Shown: piece after piece, positions 24,576 to 36,800 of the stretch | Layout of the letters: each line of letters begins with the position of its first letter | How positions within the stretch are numbered: position 1 is the stretch's first letter | Assembly: GCA_007922305.1 (NCBI GenBank) | Contig: ML677335.1 | Location: 19,378,246 to 19,442,245 of the forward strand | Source of the DNA: Dermatemys mawii | Taxonomy: Eukaryota; Chordata; Testudines; Dermatemydidae | Length of the DNA stretch: 64,000 nucleotides | Direction of reading: 5' to 3' | Made by a program: the position numbers and the translations under genes | Notes under the pieces: generated by a model | Told to the model about the DNA's origin: nothing | Database searches by the model: none | What the model saw: the letters and a program-made list of their open reading frames with translations, nothing else

Positions 24576-24794
24576 AGTCACAGTTCTTTCTTTTTAACCC
24601 TGTACTCTTTGGTATTACATAGATATTCAGTGTTAGATCTTTTGTACTACTCTCTTTCCAAATACTTCTTTCCTTACTCTCATTCAATAAAACCTTTATG
24701 AAACTTCAATATATAGTGACTAGCAGTTGCTGACCCTAAAAACAACAACAGTGAACTGCACATATGGTATTTATATAATAAATAAATAGATTAC

Positions 24795-24883
24795 CCTATA
24801 AGTTGATCTTTGTTTTGTTCCACAAGAGTGGGAGGAACATTAGAAACAATGACTTGCATATCCAACTGATTGACCACAGAGAC
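24795..24883 (-). CDS. PCDH15: PCDH15 exon: end of EC11 and linker to MAD12 (partial CDS)
   Basis: This 89-bp exon has 29 codons plus two bases. It opens VSVVNQLDMQVIVSN and continues VPPTLVEQNKDQLIG, completing the last strand of EC11 and entering the membrane-adjacent domain. The acceptor is TTTTCAG and the donor GTAATC. The two terminal G bases plus the first G of the exon at 8610 make a Gly codon, so the reading frame is kept. No DxNDN calcium motif lies between EC11 and the next domain. That agrees with what is known of PCDH15, whose final extracellular domain (MAD12, also called EL or PICA) is not a calcium-linked cadherin repeat. Confidence 0.93.
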
Positions 24884-25494
24884 CTGAAAACATAGGAATG
24901 AAATACAGTTAGTCTTTTCATGAATAACATTCTCCCAATACAAAAACAACAGGATAACTGTTTTCCTGTCTTCAAAGCCATGCCCTGTTGTAATGATTTC
25001 ACAATTCAGTTCAAGAATAAGTGAATTGGGAAGCCTTGCTTCGCTTAGTAGACAAAACAGTAAGGGAAGGATTTAACTACAAGTGAAATGTAGCACTGTA
25101 TGAGAATTGTTGATTTTGAGGAGAATTTAAAAGGATTTTATTTCTAGTTTAATGCATTATGGGTACCTCAACTACCATATTGTTTAAATTTCTTTAATAG
25201 CAATGCAGATTTTAGATTAATTCAAATAAATTAACAATACTTTTTACTAAACTATAACAGCTTGTCACAATTCTGATTGCATCATCGTAGATAAAGTCAC
25301 CAATAAAAGTTTTTATTTTCGTGTTTAGTTCTATTTTGTTAGTTTCCTCCGAAGGGATCCAAAAATATAAGTAAGACACAGCTTATAGTTCCATATCTTG
25401 CATATCTGACCTCCTCTCTCTTAATACACAGGTCAGAAAATAATGGGTACTGTCAACCTTTTAAAAACAATCTTTATAACAAATTAGTAAATAT

Positions 25495-25570
25495 GGGTGA
25501 AATTCTGGCCCCATACTGATGTCAATGGCAAACCCCTCATTGAATTGAATGGGGCCAGGATTACATTTCC
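25495..25570. repeat. Short dispersed repeat with GTCAATGG core
   Basis: GGTGAAATTCTGGCCCCATA then CTGATGTCAATGGCAAA and GGGGCCAGGATTACAT. It resembles the 24475 copy. Confidence 0.45.
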
Positions 25571-26974
25571 AAACTACTTATCCCTCAGAATGAATTCCCC
25601 TGGATAAAACTGAAATCCAATTAAAAAAAAAACATTTACCCCTGTGGTACCCAGCTGCTATTTTATAGAGCCATCAGGTACACGGCACTACCTATGTGCA
25701 CCAAGTGAGCACACTGAAAAGACTAACTTTTTTGCATGTATTCTGATCCAGTTTCCTCAAGTTCTTTTCAGACTGATATTGAAGAAAAGACTATTATATC
25801 TCTCCCTGTTTCAAATTTCTTGAAGCATGATTTCATGCTCTCTTCTCTCTTTTGCATTCTATCTGTATTAGCTCTATCCTTTTCATTTCAAGAACAGTCA
25901 GTCTCCCCATCACTAAGAAGGAAGAATGAAATCTGTAAGGGTAAATTGAGATTGGGAAATCAGTTTTCTTCCCTTAAACAGAGTTTTAACCAAACCAGAA
26001 GCACCAGGATTGAAAGTTCTCTGGAGCACCCAGAATAATATAGCACATCATTAAGCCATTGAGCTGGCAAACAAGAAGTTTGAATCTTAATGACATTTCA
26101 AAAGTGCACTATTCTATTTGCTTATAAAAAGAGCAGTTGCTCCCAGTCTTTACAGAGAAAATAAAATCTGAAATCTTTATTAAAAGTTGGAGAATGTCCA
26201 TAAGGAGATTACAGCAACTACTGTACCCTCCATTACCTCTCCGAGAAGGATTTGGTAACCAGCCAAGATTTGAAAAGTAGGACAATATTAAGTATAAGTA
26301 ATTTAAAAATCAGACTTAGCCAATTTTGTTCTCAAAGAATAAAGAGACACCTTGATTTTCACAAATGAAGTTTGAGCTATGTAAGCACTTTGGCAGACAT
26401 GCTTGAATATTATTTCACATCAAATATGATCTGCCAGCTTTGAAGTTTAATTCAACTTTAAACATTTAAATGTTCTTGAAATGTCATCAGGTGCACTGAT
26501 ATGCATATGCAAACTCCTGTATAAGAAAAAAATAAATTTAAAGAACTCACCATAAAATTCAGGATCAATTCAGTAAATGGAACTCTAAAGCAATGAACAG
26601 CTTAATAGAATTAATTCCATTAGTCAGTTAAAGCAGTTACTCCCTAAGTATTTAATGAGTACTGCATAAATATAGTCCTCTACTCACTTTCTACACAGCA
26701 TTCAACTTTTGCAACAAGCAAGGTGGGATCCTGCAAACAACAGTCTCATTCACTACACAACCCTGATTCATTTCCCTGAACATTGTCCATCCTGTGAATT
26801 AAATGAGGCAGGAGTTCTCTGGAAATAATAGCTTGTGGTCATTTAATAAAAGATTACATCATATAAACTACAAACCTGAGCCAAAACTTCCTCTCTGAGT
26901 TTGGCTGGTCCTAGAGTCTCCTTCCAGCATCTTCTCTGTCCTAGCTTCATGCCCAAAGAGGAGCAGTTTACTTT

Positions 26975-27040
26975 ATATGTTAGCATATATATATATGTTA
27001 TGTATACATATATATGTATACATATATATGTTAGCATATC
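26975..27040. repeat. Alternating A/T palindromic tract
   Basis: Runs of TATATATATG and GTATACATATATAT, with TGTTAGCATAT at both ends. It is simple and self-complementary. Confidence 0.8.
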
Positions 27041-27664
27041 TACTGAATTCTGAGTGTTTCAAGAGAAAAAACCCCTGCTTTCCGATATAGGGCCTATTAT
27101 ACCCCTTATTCCCTGAAATACCCAAGATGTGGTCACCTGTTTTTCTCTGTAGCCTGTGTAGCAGCCAATTGTCAAAGGGCTCATTATATTTTATTTATTT
27201 ACTTATCTGAATTGATAAAACAGCATGAGGCACATATGTTGTGCTCTCAGTGCCCACAGGAAGTCCTTGATTATTTCCTGCCTGTAGGATTTCTCTTGCT
27301 ATGAACAAGCTCCACGATCCCCCAGCGTATTATTTCTTCATTTTAAATTTAATACAAACAATTAAAATCCTGGTAGACATTGAGTACGATGGGATATATT
27401 CTGTGGTTGTCTAGCAGGCTGTATTATCTTTGATTAAATAGAACATATAGACATACTACTATAGTACATACAAATATTTTTTCAGAAATTCAGAAAGCTT
27501 TTCTTTTGGGGAAAAATAACTTCAGAGTCTCAAAAAGATCATATTCACAAGGTTCATGCCCATCCCTTCTAGCTCTTTGGAACTGAAACTTTATTTAGGG
27601 TTAGAATTTCCTTTAGTGTATCAGGAATAATTTCAAGAAGATATTGACTGATTCATATACTTAC

Positions 27665-27880
27665 AAGTACTTCTGATTTGCTGCTCAGTCCTTTCCCATA
27701 ATTGTCAGTTGCAATGACCTGAAACTTGAAATAGGACCTTCTCATATTTTTGAACAGCATGGCAGTTTTAATAAGCCCTTCATAGGCTTCGATCACAAAA
27801 CCTTCTTTGCCATCCTTGATTGGGGGTATGATGAGTCTGTACTGCATGGCACTGTAATTTCCAGTGTCTTTATCATCAGC
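27665..27880 (-). CDS. PCDH15: PCDH15 exon: bulk of cadherin repeat EC11 (partial CDS)
   Basis: This 216-bp exon is exactly 72 codons, phase 0 at both ends. It starts [10 protein letters not shown], where DKD is the DxD calcium motif of a cadherin repeat followed by the usual G-N. It continues with [17 protein letters not shown] and [18 protein letters not shown], in which ATD is the late calcium-binding motif of the repeat, and ends SSKSEVL. The acceptor is CTACTAG and the donor GTAAGT. The segments RLIIPPIK and [14 protein letters not shown] are the strongest PCDH15 signature in the window. The domain is extracellular and near the membrane, inside the stereocilium tip-link complex. A start at the internal Met codon would be wrong because the open frame runs from the splice acceptor. 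Confidence 0.95.
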
Positions 27881-29553
27881 CTAGTAGGAAATATAACAGA
27901 AGCAGAAATGAATAAGGTAAAATATGCGTGGAAAGAATGATTAGCCGTGTCCTTTAAATATAGCTGGAAACTGTTGTAGTGGACCTTTTCCATGCCTGAA
28001 TATATGATGTAGGTCTGACAGTGGATATCATTATTAAATGGTCCATTTAATTCTGCTGAAAACAGTATTTGCTTTTCCAGCCATTTCTTTCTCCTTTGTT
28101 GGCAAACTGCTCCAAAAGAAATGAAAGCTACAAATGTATTTTTTAGATTTAAAGCATATGGGACGGATAACTGCATTTTAATTATATCAAGAATGTGGCA
28201 GAGGTAATTTTTCCAACTCTTAATGTAAAAGGGAGCAGCAGGAAAACCATATGTACCTAGCATCTTCCTCTAACAACCATATATCCACCTAAGGATTTCT
28301 TCTGTCTCCTTTCAGACATTCTGCAACCTTTCTGATTTAACAAGTTTATTTTCAGATTAATAATAATATGAAAATAAATCTTCAGTAAGATTCTGCTGCA
28401 CAGATCTCACAGCCCAAGTAGGGAAAGGGTATACAAAGGTGGCTTTAAACCAGCTTTGTACCTCCTAATCATGAGCAGCTCCTGGCATAATTTAGACAGT
28501 TCTGGGGGCCTAAATGAAGGCAGTTTCTTGGGACTGCAATGGTGCCTGGAATCTGCAGCCCTGTATATTACAGTATTGTTATTTCCCTGACATGCCCCTC
28601 CCATCCCAGCTCCACACACCCCTTCCATGTCATCCCAGGGGCTGTGCTCCACAGTGCCTGTGAAGGTATTCTCCCCACGCGCACACACACCCGGCCAAAT
28701 ACAGGGTTTTTAGAGGCTCTTTACACCATTCTGGCTTTTTTGTCAATATAAAGGGGTTGGAATGATGCTGAGGATCTCACTACTGGTGTTTACATGACAA
28801 AACCATTAGACTGGGGCATTAAAGATTGCCAGCTACTGAATAAACTGTCCCTACAACAGTCTAGCATTTATTGGTAGCCTGACATCCAAGTACTGACATG
28901 GTGAAACCTTTTTTTAGTTTGTAATTGCAGCCAAAGTTGGCCAGTGCTGCTGATACTGACATTATTATTACAAAGGATCTGGATTGCTGTCTATAATTCA
29001 TAGCTCGTCATAAAAAAAAAAAACGGCTTAGGGTGGGATGGGAGGATATCTACCAAGAAGCCCAAATGAATCTGGCTACAGCCAGTCATGTGGAGTGTAA
29101 AAGACGATAACTGAGAAAGGTATCCTTGAAAGGCAGCCATTAATCATTAAGGATTTTCTCTTCCTCAATAATCCATGACCTAGAAGGTGGGGAATTAAAC
29201 AATTTTATCAACTCCTATTGTGTATTTTTCTCTTTAGAAAACTGGGGAAACTGGGAAGGGATTTAATAAGCACACGTAGAGGGGACGCAGGGAAGAGGAG
29301 TCTCTCTCTAGACAGGAGTACAATGCTGACTGGTGACCCAGTGGTCAAAGAGAAATGGATTGCTTTCAAGAGATGTAAACAGTTCTCTGCTTAGTTACAG
29401 AGAAGAAAAAAAAAAGAGAATGCCTTATCTAGTGTAGGTGTGAGATGTGTAAATTTAGATACATTAAGCAAACTATTTCTTATGTATAATTCCATTTTCC
29501 ATCTATTTTTAATGTTGTTTTTATTAAGATTATTGCCGCATGGACAATGGAAC

Positions 29554-29917
29554 TGTAGCAGGGTGCAGCTGCAAAGGCACCTAATTAGCCCCTGCTCAGC
29601 CAGCCACAATCAGGGGGAATAAATTGGGGCTGGGAAAAGCCTGATGCCTGGCCTATGGATTGGCTGCACCTGCTGGCCAATAAAGGCTGGGAGGGGGCCA
29701 GAAGGCAGTGGGGAGTGGCCAGGGTAAGGTCAGTCTCCTGGCTGAGGGCTGCTCTGTTTGTAGAAGGAGCCAACTATGCTGGTAAGCTTTGTATATATCT
29801 GGACACTGATGGTGGGACAACACACTGTAAATAAAGACACGGGTGCTGCACATCTAAAGCCTCTCTGAGCTTTATTGGGATGCCCAGGAGGTGGGGCAGC
29901 AGGAAGACCCTGTTACA
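29554..29917 (+). mobile_element. Solo LTR with 4-bp target duplication
   Basis: Termini TGTAGCAGGG and CCCTGTTACA form a 9-of-10 inverted repeat with TG...CA ends. GAAC flanks it on both sides (29550-29553 and 29918-29921). Inside are a TATATA box near 29790 and an AATAAA polyadenylation signal near 29832, placed as in a U3-R-U5 order on the plus strand. No internal retroviral sequence is present on either side, so it is a recombination-derived solo LTR. The family is not identified. Confidence 0.85.
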
Positions 29918-31897
29918 GAACCTACGTCCCCTTCTCAGTCTCCATCCAGGGTAAAGACAATGGTGTTCTCTCCCAGTGCAAAGTATCCATCAGGCTGAGG
30001 TGAACAAACACATGACAAAAGACTAAGGAGGAGAGGACAGATGGTAGTGGTATTGGTCACAATCACACAGTAGAGCACCGCTTGCATTTTGGATCAGTAC
30101 ATTGTTGCAGGAACAATTAATTGTGTGTGCATTTCTTAGAATTCATGTATCTACCTTTTTGACTGTCTACCAGATAGGTAAGTGTGTACATCTTATGAAA
30201 TCATCATCATCATGTTCCCATTACGCTGGCATTTAGGGCAGCAACAAAGCTCCTCCACTCCTGTCTGTTTCTGCCAAGTTTTTAAATGTTTCCCCAGCTG
30301 TGCCCCTATAAAATAGTCCCAGTTATTTGTGGGGCTAAAATATGAGCCCAACAATTAGTTCAAGTGAGCCCCTTTTGAAAATCAGCACATAAATGTCTAA
30401 GTCACAAAAATGGGTCAGATTTGTCCCTAGGGTAATCCTACTGATTTCAGTGACCTTTCATAAGGATCCAACTTCAAATCATAATTTATTCTTTTATGTT
30501 TTGATCTTATTTATTATGTTAAACACTCTACTCCATGTACTGTGAGCTAAATTGAGTACAAGGTGTGAACCAAAAAATACAAGTATGAAATTTAACATGT
30601 TTTCTAGTATTAATAATACTTGTTTAAAAATTGAATGATAGTTGATAACACACAGGAAATGAAACCTCAATGGTAGCATATAATCTGTGGATTGTTGACA
30701 GATTAGAAAGGCTCCTTTCAGTTCTATTAAGATCCATCATCTCTATGTGTACTTAGGGACTTTTAAATCCTCAATTTATTCTCAAATGAGATTAGAAAAC
30801 CTCCATGCAGAGTAACAATGGAAGCCTCTATATTTAAAAATATCACTCTGCACAATCCACACAGAAGATTACATATTTACTGTACAATGAACAGGACTGA
30901 ACTAGTTTATGGAAAAAATCATGTTCATGCACAGCAACTCCTTTTTAAACCTTAACGTCTTAGCTATTTTTTAACAAATAAAGTAGCTCTGTGCTCTTGT
31001 CAACATCCTGGCCATTAATTGTCATGTAACAGACCTCAGTTTTAAACTTGTGAGGATGTAGACAAACACCAATAAGACATTTAAAACCACACATTTGTTT
31101 GCGCTTTCTGAAGCCAAAAGATAACCCCAAGCAAAATTTCATTTAAATTCCAGACAGTACAATCCAGACACCCTGTAGTCTCTATATTGAAAACATATAG
31201 ATTCCCTTTATTTTATATAGCAAGAATTTGCTGTCAAACTATTTACACCAGGTGACTTGATCAAATCACATACTTTGTTTATTTGTTCCTTGTTAGCTTT
31301 TATATAAATTATGACTGTCTCTGTGTTCGAGAATAAAGAAGGGCATGAAACCTCTTCCACCAAGAATGCATTTAAAGGCACTTATAATTTGGCATTGGAG
31401 CTGTGGAGCACAAAAGGGATACTCGTCATCACTGTTTGTATTTCTCATGGCTCCAGAAAATTTTGTCTGGAAAAACGGAAGGTAAGGCCATGGCTCTGCC
31501 ACCTTTGCACACCAGCAAGTGCTAGCAAGAGAGGACTAGTTAGACCTTTTTGGTATGCCAAGGCCTACTTATCAGCATGATTCTTCTAGAACCCAGAAGA
31601 AACGATGTCTTACAATGACATAAAGCCTTCTGACAATGGAAACAAACAAGCAACTTCATGCTTTCTCCTATGCTGCCCCCATGCTTGGGAGGAGCTCTTC
31701 ATAAACATCTGCAAAACTAGCTCATTCTCCTTTATATAACCCTCCTCACAACTCTCCTTTCCTGCAATGCCTACAAAAAACTTGACAGTGATTAGGCTGG
31801 TGATGTGCTAAGACCACTGCCTACTATGCTGAAAAATACAGCTTCATCATTTCCTTGATCTCCCTGTTTGTATCTCTGTATCCATCTGTCGTCTCTT

Positions 31898-32016
31898 GAA
31901 TTATACTTTGTAAGCTTTATGGGGCACAGACCATCTTTTTGTCCTGTATTTGTATGTCTGGCACAGTGGGTTTTTCCCCCCATGAATAGGGCTCCTAGGT
32001 GTTATAATAATACAAA
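31898..32016 (+). repeat. Amniote dispersed short repeat (SINE-like)
   Basis: TTTATGGGGCACAGACCATC, then TTTTTGTCCTGTATTTGTAT, GTCTGGCACAGTGGG and GGGCTCCTAGGTGTTATAAT. The copy at 58424 is the same family in the opposite orientation. An (AAT)n tail follows. I recognise the sequence as common in amniotes but do not assign a name. Confidence 0.65.
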
Positions 32017-32064
32017 TATAATAAATAATAATAATAATAATAATAACAATAATAATAATATAAT
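32017..32064. repeat. (AAT)n microsatellite
   Basis: About 14 AAT units with one AAC variant, forming the tail of the preceding dispersed repeat. Confidence 0.95.
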
Positions 32065-32929
32065 GGCCTTATATTGATGGCCTTTTATCTCCTCGTCAAT
32101 ATAGATTTGCCTTATAAGGAACATAATTTAAACCTTTCAACAAACAGCAAATATTATTACAAAAGCTGACAATTGACTGGCTTACTCAAAAGTTCTGGAT
32201 CTCTGTGTATAGGTTTTAGGTGTGATGGGGCTATAACCTATCATTTTTTCATATATGCAATTTCCACCGAAATAGATCAGAATTTTATGTAAAATCCAAT
32301 AGAAGGATATAGCCTTAAAATAGTTTTGAGGCCAAACACAAACCACATTTCCTCTGAGTGTTCTATGGGTATCACTGGGGGAAAACTACAAATTCCGATC
32401 CAAACCATGTGTGTTAAGGGAAAATGAGAATTCTCCACAAAAAACTTAGTCATTTCTAAAGAGGAGTATGGATGAAAAATTGCATGACATCCAGGCTACA
32501 GATATTGAACAATCAAATAACATAGTTTTAATAATTTCATGACGAATTCCAAGGCACTTATTTAAAACCTCTAAAATTAAGAGTTTAATTGATTAGGAAT
32601 GTGGTAGATGTTGAACCTGAACGTAATGGCCAAAACTGTGTCAAGACAAATAATTCCAGATCTTAGGTACCCATCCTCTAAAGAATTATGATCCAGAGTT
32701 CTTACACTCATAGATACATCACCAGACCAAAGGTCCAAGACCCAAGGTCTTGATACAGTAAGTGAAATACAACTTGATTGTTAAAACAAGGAACAGAAGA
32801 ATAGTGCATCATACTTTAAAACATTGGCCCTAATCCTCAAACGTACCAAACTCAAGCCCCAGCACTAAGGCATCTTTCCTTCCAAATATAATTTATGCAT
32901 TTGAAATTTTGTCCTTTGTCTCTATGGGT

Positions 32930-33850
32930 GAAATGCTGTCCGTGGACAGTGGATAAATGTAAAGTAATGTGCATTGGAAAAAACAGCCCCAACTATACAT
33001 ATAATATGATGGGGTGCTAATTTAGCTACAACTGATCAGGAAAAAGATCTTGGAGTCATCATGGATAGTTCTCTAAAGACATCCACGCAGTGTGCAGAGG
33101 CCGTCAAAAAAGAAAACAGGATGTTAGGAATCACTAAAAAAAGGATAGAGAAATATGACGGGGAATATCTTATTGCCCTTATATACATCCATGGTGCTCC
33201 CACATCTTGAAAACTGCATACAGATGTGGTCTTCTCATCTCAAAAAGGACATACTGGCATTAGAAAAGGTTCAGAGAAGGGCAACTAAAATGATTAGGGG
33301 TTTTGAACAGGTCCCATATGAGGAGAGATTAAAGAGGCTAGAACTTCTCAGCTTGGAAAAGAAGATACTAAGGGGGGATATGATAGAGGTATATAAAATC
33401 ATGAGTGGTGTGGAGAAAGTGAATAAGGAAAAGTTATTTACTTGTTCCCATAATATAAGAACTAGGGGCCACCAAATGAAATTAATGGGAAGCAGGTTTA
33501 AAACAAATAAAAGCAGGTTATTCTTCACACAGTGCGCTGTCCACCTGTGGAACTCCTTGCCTGAGAAGATTATGAAAGCTTGGACTATAACAGGGTTTAA
33601 AAGAGGACTGGATAAATTCATGGAGGTAAAGTCCATTAATGGCTATTATCCAGGATGGTTATGAAATGGTGTCCCTAGCCTCTGTTTGTCAGAGGGTAGT
33701 GATGGAGGACAGAAGAGAGATCACTTAATCATTACCTATTAGGTTCAGTCACTGTGGGACACCTGGCATTAGCTGCTGTAGGTAGACAGGATACTAGGCT
33801 GGATGGACCTTTGGTCTGACCCAGTACGACCATTCTTATGTTCTTATTAT
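32930..33850 (+). repeat. CR1 LINE, best-preserved 3' part
   Basis: 5'-truncated CR1 that enters at DKCKVMCIGK, continues EKDLGVIMDSSLKTSTQC, then YTSMVLPHLENC, EKVQRRATKMIRGFEQ, YEERLKRLELLSLEK and VHLWNSLPEK. The open frame 33155-33664 covers the C-terminal region of ORF2 after the RT core and ends at its expected stop. The 3' UTR carries GGATGGACCTTTGGTCTGAC and CATTCTTATGTTCTTAT, the turtle-type CR1 terminus. No upstream RT catalytic motifs remain. Confidence 0.93.
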
Positions 33851-36800
33851 ATCAATGAGAATTTTGCCATTGACAACAGCGGGACCAGGATTTCACCCTT
33901 TGTATCTTGGTTTACCCAACTGTATAAACAGGGATAATAATAATAACTTAACCAACAGGTGGGTTGTGAAACTTATGACCAAAATGGGTACCTAAATTTT
34001 AACTTCTGAATCAATATTTAGCCACTGAAATAAAAGTGGATTCATTTTCAGACATGCCAAGTACCCAAAATCCCAGGGATATAGAGCTCATGGAACTCCT
34101 TGAATGAAAGTTGCCAAGTGCAAATCATTCCAAGTAAGTCAGAAGATTCGTTATATCCTGATTTTAAATATCCCTAATTTCCAACTTTCCTTTGCACCTT
34201 TAATTATACTTTGCTAAAACATAATGAAACTTAGTGTCATGTTCAACTTTACCGAATCACCAGACAGAGCCTGTGAGCTGTCATTCACATAACATGCTAA
34301 ATTCCTTTTAACACAAGGTAGGTATGTTTGCTATTCCTGTAATTTGTCCTGAAGGTAAATATTTTTGTCACTTCACTGGGAGAGATATATGATGTCTCAG
34401 GGGTTGTGATATGACTGTCAAAGAAGAGAAAGAGCTCAAGTTAATCTTAATATTATGGCAATATATCTTTCTTTTGTTTATCTGGCAGAAATAAATATGC
34501 TGATGTCTCCTGAATTCTGTTATAAATGATTACTGATAAATATTTATGTCCTTAGAATTATTGGGATAAATTTAATCATGATGTAACTGTGCATTACTCC
34601 ATTTGTGTGAATGGAGCTCCTACCCAGAGTTAGCTTGAGCTATGTTTTCTCTTTTTATAAACTAGTCACACTTTTATGATAGTTAAACATTGTTATGTAT
34701 GTTAGTCCTCAATATGAAGAGTATTTAAAACTTTGTCAATAATGTTACATTTCATACCTTCTTTGGCAATTTTCTCTGGCAACAACAAATAAGAATTTGG
34801 AATGATGATAAATAAATATTGCTAGTTCAAACATACAGCAAATCATTAGCAAAATTAAAATACCTGACATTTCATTGGCTGCTAGAAATGAAAATAGAAC
34901 CAACAATGGGTTCCCAAAAGGTTACTTTTATCTTCCAAGAGGGAATGGTAAGCTGTAGTTTTGCCTGTTCCTACATTCAAAATCCCACACCCTACTCTAA
35001 AGCACAGTACTGCAAGCTCAGCAGGATACAAAGTATGACTATACTTCCATTGACATAACACAAATCAGGTCCTGACATTTTTCTTAAAAACAGAGAAACA
35101 AAATTGCACTTTCTGAATTTTTTTATTATAACTTGTTATAATAGTGATAGAGTTTTTAGGAGAACTAATGGAGAGGACAGATATAAGATAAAGTCTTGAA
35201 ATGTCTGGGACTCACAGTTGAACAATAACAGAGTCAAGGAGGGATTTAGAGAGCAGGAGATGAAAGAGGAGCTTCGGAGGAGGAGAGAAGATGCATAAGG
35301 ATGCATGAGGAGAGAAATATATGGTATTGAACTAATTAACATACTCCTTCTGGTCATATTTCTGTAGATATATCAAGTCACAATATGATTTTGCATATTT
35401 TTCTTTCTGGCTCTCTGTGTTAATCTTACACTGTAGCTGCTCCCAAAGCAAGCCCAAGAATCCACAGAAGAACCGAGATGTATGGATAGAATGCTGCATA
35501 GAAGGTAGTCAGAGAATTCTGAGAGCCTAGGGTAAAAAAGCAGTCCATTGGAAAAGTAACACTAATCCAAGGGACCTGGAAGTAGGTGACAGTGTAATGA
35601 AACATAGTGACAAAAAGAGAAGACCAAAAAAATAGACAAAATAAAGAATAAACCAATGGTTAGAACAAACTGACTGCAATAAAAAACTGCAAAAAACCAA
35701 AAGCATAAATGCTGTTGCTTCAAAAGCAGTGGGCTAGAAGACATGGGCTAGCTTTCAGAATTTCAAATACTCACCAAGCTGTACATTCCTGCAAGCACAA
35801 ATGAAATTGCAGGCAAAAATGATATTTTATGTGCCAACAACATTTGAATATGCCATCTGCTTAGTGCCACTAACCAAGAAAAGAAAACAAAAGAAAAGAA
35901 AATAAAGAAAAGTTCATTCATTTTATGAACCCCTTTGGCATATTCTGATTCATGATTAAGGGTGACCTTGCTAGGGAATCTGGAATGCACATCAGACTGA
36001 TAATGGATTTCCAACTCTAGGTTGCTAGTTTGAACCTAGCTCATGTCAGTAGTGACAAAAGTTGTTACCGTACGATGGCTGGTTTGAAGCTTATGAATTC
36101 ATGGTTTGACTGAAGTCTCTAGTGACTATCACAAACAAGCCACCAACATAACTGTCATCCTCACTGGTAGTTTCAGTAAAAAAGTCCAAGATTTTGTTGT
36201 AAACTGGGCTCTCCTCCAGGTCAGGTTAGAGGTACATTAACAGAATGGTGTGGGGAAGCCTGCAATGCTGATACTGCCCAAGCTGTGGCTGTTCTCTTTA
36301 GAGGCATTCAAGCTTTAGAAATGTCAAAAGAGCACCTTTCACGAAGGCCACATTAATCTGGCTTTGTTTGTTACATTGTTCTTACAAATGTTCTGTATTA
36401 AAATAAAATGATCAAAGTCTAGTAGAAATATTGCAGATCTGTACCTTTGCAAATCTATCTGAGCTTCTTTAAAATCAGGCCTGAACTTCAGTTCAGGTAT
36501 CTAAATACTGGTATAGAAATCTTATTTTAGATAGCCAGGTTTGAAAATGTTAACATGAATTATTATTATACTCTACACACCAAAATTTTAAATAAAATAA
36601 ACAAAGAAATACACAAGAAAAAATATGTTCTTTAGTGCAAGTTTTATAGCACTGACATATTATCTAGAGATATGTTCCTAGAAAGAAACTATCTTTGAGT
36701 TTGAAGTTATCATAGTATTATTCTTAATACATCAAGCAGCTTCCTGTCAGAGGCCAAATGTCATAGCAGATGTGCATATACCCTTCTGTCATGGCTAATA

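Larger units (their letters stand above)
8611..24794 (-). other. PCDH15: PCDH15 intron, about 16.2 kb, between the linker and MAD12 exons
   Basis: Bounded by donor GTAATC at 24794 and acceptor TTTTCAG at 8611, and phase-consistent. Recognisable repeats are listed separately. Nothing recognisable was seen in 8611-10455, 10900-16900, 17545-18840, 19950-21800 and 23310-24470, apart from A/T-rich runs and short ORFs without family features. Confidence 0.85.
24884..27664 (-). other. PCDH15: PCDH15 intron, about 2.8 kb, between the EC11 and linker exons
   Basis: Bounded by donor GTAAGT at 27664 and acceptor TTTTCAG at 24884, phase 0. Contains one short dispersed repeat near 25500 and an alternating A/T palindromic tract near 27000; otherwise I see nothing. 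A 100-codon open stretch at 25736-26038 has no recognisable domain. Confidence 0.87.

Noticed and set aside
27793..28263. 156-codon minus ORF upstream of the EC11 exon
   Set aside because: It overlaps the PCDH15 exon in a different frame and reads through the acceptor into intron; no domain.
33271..33636. 121-codon minus-strand ORF
   Set aside because: It is the antisense shadow of the CR1 ORF2 tail at 33155-33664.
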